From: Spirochaetaceae bacterium
GTDB lineage: Bacteria; Spirochaetota; Spirochaetia; Treponematales; Breznakiellaceae
DNA length: 8,309 bases
Assembly (NCBI GenBank): GCA_031257995.1
Contig: JAIRNN010000015.1
Location: forward strand, 1-8,309
Direction of reading: 5' to 3'
Shown piece by piece: positions 6,248 through 8,309 of this stretch; within the stretch, counting starts at the first letter, position 1, and each line of letters starts with the position of its first letter. The position numbers and the translations under genes were made by a program. Under the pieces are notes generated by a model, which saw nothing but the letters and a program-made list of their open reading frames with translations, ran no database searches and was not told the origin of the DNA.

Positions 6248-7064
6248 TTGCCGCGCGGTTGGGAAATGAAAACAGCCCTTGCTCTCTTTTTGATTCTGCT
6301 CTTGACGGCGGCCGCCGGGCCTCTTTTGTGGAAAAGCGATCCCTTCAAGACAGATCTTATGGGCAGACTTTTAACGCCCAACCGCGTACATCCCATGGGC
6401 ACCGATGGCAGCGGACGTGACCTATTGGCCCGTTTTATATATGGAACACGCATTTCCCTTTTAAGCGGTGTCTTAGTTGTTCTTAGTTCCGGGATTATGG
6501 GGATGACGCTTGGCCTTTTCGCCGCCCGGTTCCACGGCCCTGTTGACACCGTGATCATGCGCCTGCTTGATATTTTGCTCGCCTTTCCCCAGTTGATTTT
6601 AGCCATGGCAATAACGATATGTCTGGGCCCAAGCCTCATAAGTGCCTGTATCGGCATTTCTTTTGGATGCGCCACCTGTTTACGCCCGTCTCATGCGAAG
6701 CGAGGCAATGCAAATTCAACACAAACTCTTTGTCCGTTCCGCCCGGCTTCTTGGATTTAATTCGTTTTATATTTTTATCCGTCATGTCATCCCGCTTTCC
6801 GCTCCGACGATGCTTGTCCAATCGGCGGCCGTTTTTGGGTCTACGATAATATCGTTAAGCGCGCTTGGGTTCGTTGGCCTTGGGGCGCAAATTCCCCAGC
6901 CGGAATGGGAGACGATGATATCCGAAGGCATGACCTATCTCTTAAGCGGCGGCTGGTGGATTGTGCTGTGGCCGGGCCTTGGCCTTTTTTTGACCGTTAC
7001 TGCGGCGAATCTTCTCGCCGACGCTCTCAGCCTGCGTCTCATGGGAGAAAACAAAAGAGCATGA
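6248..7064 (+). pseudogene. OppC/DppC-like ABC permease with one-base frameshift
   Basis: The first frame (6248 to about 6660) gives an N-terminal membrane segment (ALALFLILLLTAAAGPLLW), the family block HPMGTDGSGRDLLARFIYGT, RISLLSGVLVVLSSGIMGMT and LDILLAFPQLILAMAITICL. The second (about 6660-7064) continues PPVYARLMRSEAM, the EAA cytoplasmic loop VRSARLLGFNSFYIFIRHVI that contacts the ATPase, and ALGFVGLGAQIPQPEWETMI. Deleting one T from TTTT at 6661-6664 joins them as CIGISLDAPPVYARL, giving 271 residues, a normal DppC length. Start is uncertain: TTG 6248 (3 bases after the previous stop) or ATG 6266; both have weak ribosome sites, so translation is probably coupled to the upstream gene. 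As written, the product stops short of the EAA loop and would not work. Confidence 0.85.
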
Positions 7065-7092
7065 ACCTGTTTCAAAACCCTAATCCGCACAT

Positions 7093-7170
7093 TAAGGAGG
7101 GGAGGTCTCCCCCTCGCTCCGACCCTGCGGTCTTCCGCTACCCCCTCTTCGGGGGCACTGCCCCCGAAGG
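7093..7170 (+). repeat. Modular GC-rich hairpin repeat, copy C
   Basis: The left arm (TAAGGAGGGGAGGTCTCCCC, 7094-7113, then CTCGCTCCG) and right arm (CTTCCGCTACCCCCTCTTCG, 7132-7151) match copies A and B. The centre is only a 12-bp hairpin, GACC-CTGC-GGTC (7121-7132). The right arm contains an exact 9-bp hairpin, CTTCGGGGG (7147-7155) with CCCCCGAAG (7161-7169), loop CACTG. A further GC hairpin follows (CCGGGGG 7193-7199 with CCCCCGG 7207-7213). It fills the 175-bp gap between the two permease genes, so it would be transcribed as part of the operon mRNA. Confidence 0.8.
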
Positions 7171-7239
7171 TATCGAAGATGCCCCGCCCCCGCCGGGGGA
7201 CTTGGGCCCCCGGAACCCCCGGTATTTTGGAGCAGCATC

Positions 7240-8193
7240 ATGCATAAAATGGTAAAAAAAGCCGTCTTCAAAATACTGACCACATGTATAGCGATTTTTG
7301 GCGCGTCCCTCCTGTCGTTTGTTTTTCTACGCCTTGCGCCGGGAGATCCTGTGGGCTTGGTTCTCAACCCCTTTGCGGTAGATGCCGCCCGGACACAATT
7401 AACAAACGAAATGGGCATTGACAAGCCGGTCCTTACCTAATACGTTCATTATATGCGCGATTTACTGTCCGGGAATTGGGGTTATTCCTATAGCATAGGA
7501 CAGTCAGTCCGCGAACTTTTTGCCTCAAGGCTCCCTGCCACGCTTGAATTAAGTTTGGCCGCGCTCATATTCACTTTTTTATCTTCTTTGATTTTAGCTT
7601 TGGCGAAAACCTATACCAAGAAAAAATATATAAAAACCACCATAAATATTTTCTGTTATAGCGCATACAGTATGCCGCAATTTTTTCTTGGTATCCTTCT
7701 TCTCATTGTTTTTTCAGCCGGCTTAGGAATTTTTCCGGGGCCGGAAGGAAGGACGCAATTCCCCTCGTACTCCTTGCCCAACATAACAGGATTTCTGCTC
7801 TTTGACGCGCTGATAACAGCAAATTTTTCCATGTTTTTTGACGCGCTGCGGCACCTTGTACTTCCCTCTATTACGCTGGGTCTGTATTCCACCGCTTTTC
7901 TTACCCGTGTTTTAGAGACCAGCCTGTCAAACGCCTGCCGGGAAAAATATATTGTCGTCAGCTTAAGTCACGGTATCAGTGAATGGCAGGCGCTTGTCAG
8001 ACACGCGCTTCCAAACGCTTTGGTCACGTCGGCAACCGCCGCCGCTATCCTTGTCGGTGTTTTAATGACGGGCATCATGCTTGTAGAGACGGTATTTGCC
8101 TGGCCGGGAATTGGTTCTCTTGTTACTTCTAGCATACAAAAACAGGATTTTTCCGTGACGCAGGCTTTTATTTTTTTTAGCGCGCTTATATAT
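7240..8193 (+). pseudogene. OppB/DppB-like ABC permease, nonsense mutation and 3' truncation
   Basis: The frame starts at ATG 7240 with GGAG (7229-7232) 7 bases upstream. It opens with a membrane segment and the family block LSFVFLRLAPGDPVGLVLNP, then meets TAA at 7438-7440 (codon 67). The same frame continues unbroken as YVHYMRDLLSGNWGYSYSIG, several membrane segments, the EAA loop (EKYIVVSLSHGISEWQALVR then HALPNALV) and VETVFAWPGIGSLV. Relatives read DKPLxxQY at the stop position, so CAA to TAA is the likely change. At 8193 the coding sequence stops matching the family: FIFFSALIY is followed by GSR and a stop that belong to an IS30 element. Roughly 20-25 C-terminal residues are lost. Together with the OppC-like protein it would form the membrane pore. 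As written it is dead by two independent lesions. Confidence 0.88.
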
Positions 8194-8309
8194 GGCAGTC
8201 GGTAATTCCTAGCGCAACTCAAATAATACCTCTTTTGGTGTAAAAAAGTCAAGTGTCTTTCGAGGTCTTTCATTTAATTTTCTTGCTATTTGTGAAATTG
8301 AGCGTTGGT
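8194..8309 (-). mobile_element. IS30-family insertion sequence, 3' end only
   Basis: The element begins at or within a few bases of 8194, where the permease coding sequence ends (GGCAGTCGGTAATTCC is the outermost sequence). Its other end and any target duplication lie beyond the window. Its transposase is on the opposite strand to the interrupted gene. Confidence 0.75.
8209..8307 (-). CDS. IS30-family transposase, C-terminal 32 residues (partial)
   Basis: The minus strand reads QRSISQIARKLNERPRKTLD, then FFTPKEVLFELR and a TAG stop (8211-8209). The block IARKLNERPRKTLxFxTPxEV is the hallmark C-terminus of IS30-family transposases, just after the catalytic Glu. The catalytic DDE residues and DNA-binding N-terminus lie outside the window, so activity cannot be judged. 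The stop is only about 15 bases from the inferred element end, as is usual for compact insertion sequences. Confidence 0.88.
   Translation of the reverse strand, partial: QRSISQIARKLNERPRKTLDFFTPKEVLFELR

Noticed and set aside
7065..7239. A small gene starting at the ATGA overlap with the OppC stop (7061)
   Set aside because: It would be translated straight through repeat copy C, giving Pro/Arg-rich sequence with no homology; the OppB-like start at 7240 has its own ribosome site.
7438..7440. TAA read through or recoded as Gln
   Set aside because: Other genes here use TAA as an ordinary stop (for example at 6242), and no recoding signal is visible.
1..8309. CRISPR array, tRNA, rRNA or riboswitch
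   Set aside because: No regularly spaced direct repeats, no cloverleaf with a TTCRANY arm and no recognisable riboswitch core were seen on either strand.

Overview
The window looks like accessory, repeat-rich DNA from a spirochaete. My best guess is a Treponema of the termite-gut type. This is inferred from remembered resemblance of the Rhs N-terminus, the 'LFA-GGKGE' style of signal peptide and the GC-rich dispersed repeats; there is no rRNA or other marker gene to confirm it. Coding density is low, and most recognisable genes are broken.

Layout. Positions 1-1300 are mobile-element debris on the minus strand: an IS630-family transposase with several frameshifts (running off the left edge), the C-terminal piece of an IS5-family transposase, and copy A of a modular GC-rich hairpin repeat that caps that piece. 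From 1333 a good promoter drives the N-terminal 275 or so residues of an Rhs/YD-repeat (DUF6531-type) surface protein. It is cut off near 2203 by a fragment that resembles an IS200/REP-associated (Y1) transposase. Positions 2434-2823 hold no gene but contain a 148-bp MITE-like element with perfect 12-bp terminal inverted repeats and a second inverted-repeat pair. A cysteine-rich P-loop NTPase gene (2824-3444, minus) appears intact and sits between imperfect 26-bp direct repeats. After about 440 bp with no gene comes a small gene for a protein whose last 74 residues are about three-quarters Asp/Glu (3888-4208, minus), with a clear sigma70-type promoter built into a palindrome. Repeat copy B lies in the following gap.

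The right half is a peptide/nickel-type (Opp/Dpp) ABC transporter operon on the plus strand behind a near-perfect sigma70 promoter: substrate-binding protein, then an OppC/DppC-like permease, then an OppB/DppB-like permease. No ATPase gene is in view. All three genes carry a lesion. The binding protein's signal peptide is separated from its mature part by a 13-G tract in the wrong frame. The first permease has a one-base frameshift. The second has an in-frame TAA where Gln is expected, and its 3' end is cut by an IS30-family element that runs off the right edge. Repeat copy C sits between the two permease genes.

The strongest signals for follow-up are the G13 tract (possible phase switch, or a homopolymer sequencing error), the three-copy modular repeat whose conserved arms enclose a different hairpin in each copy, and the MITE-like element.
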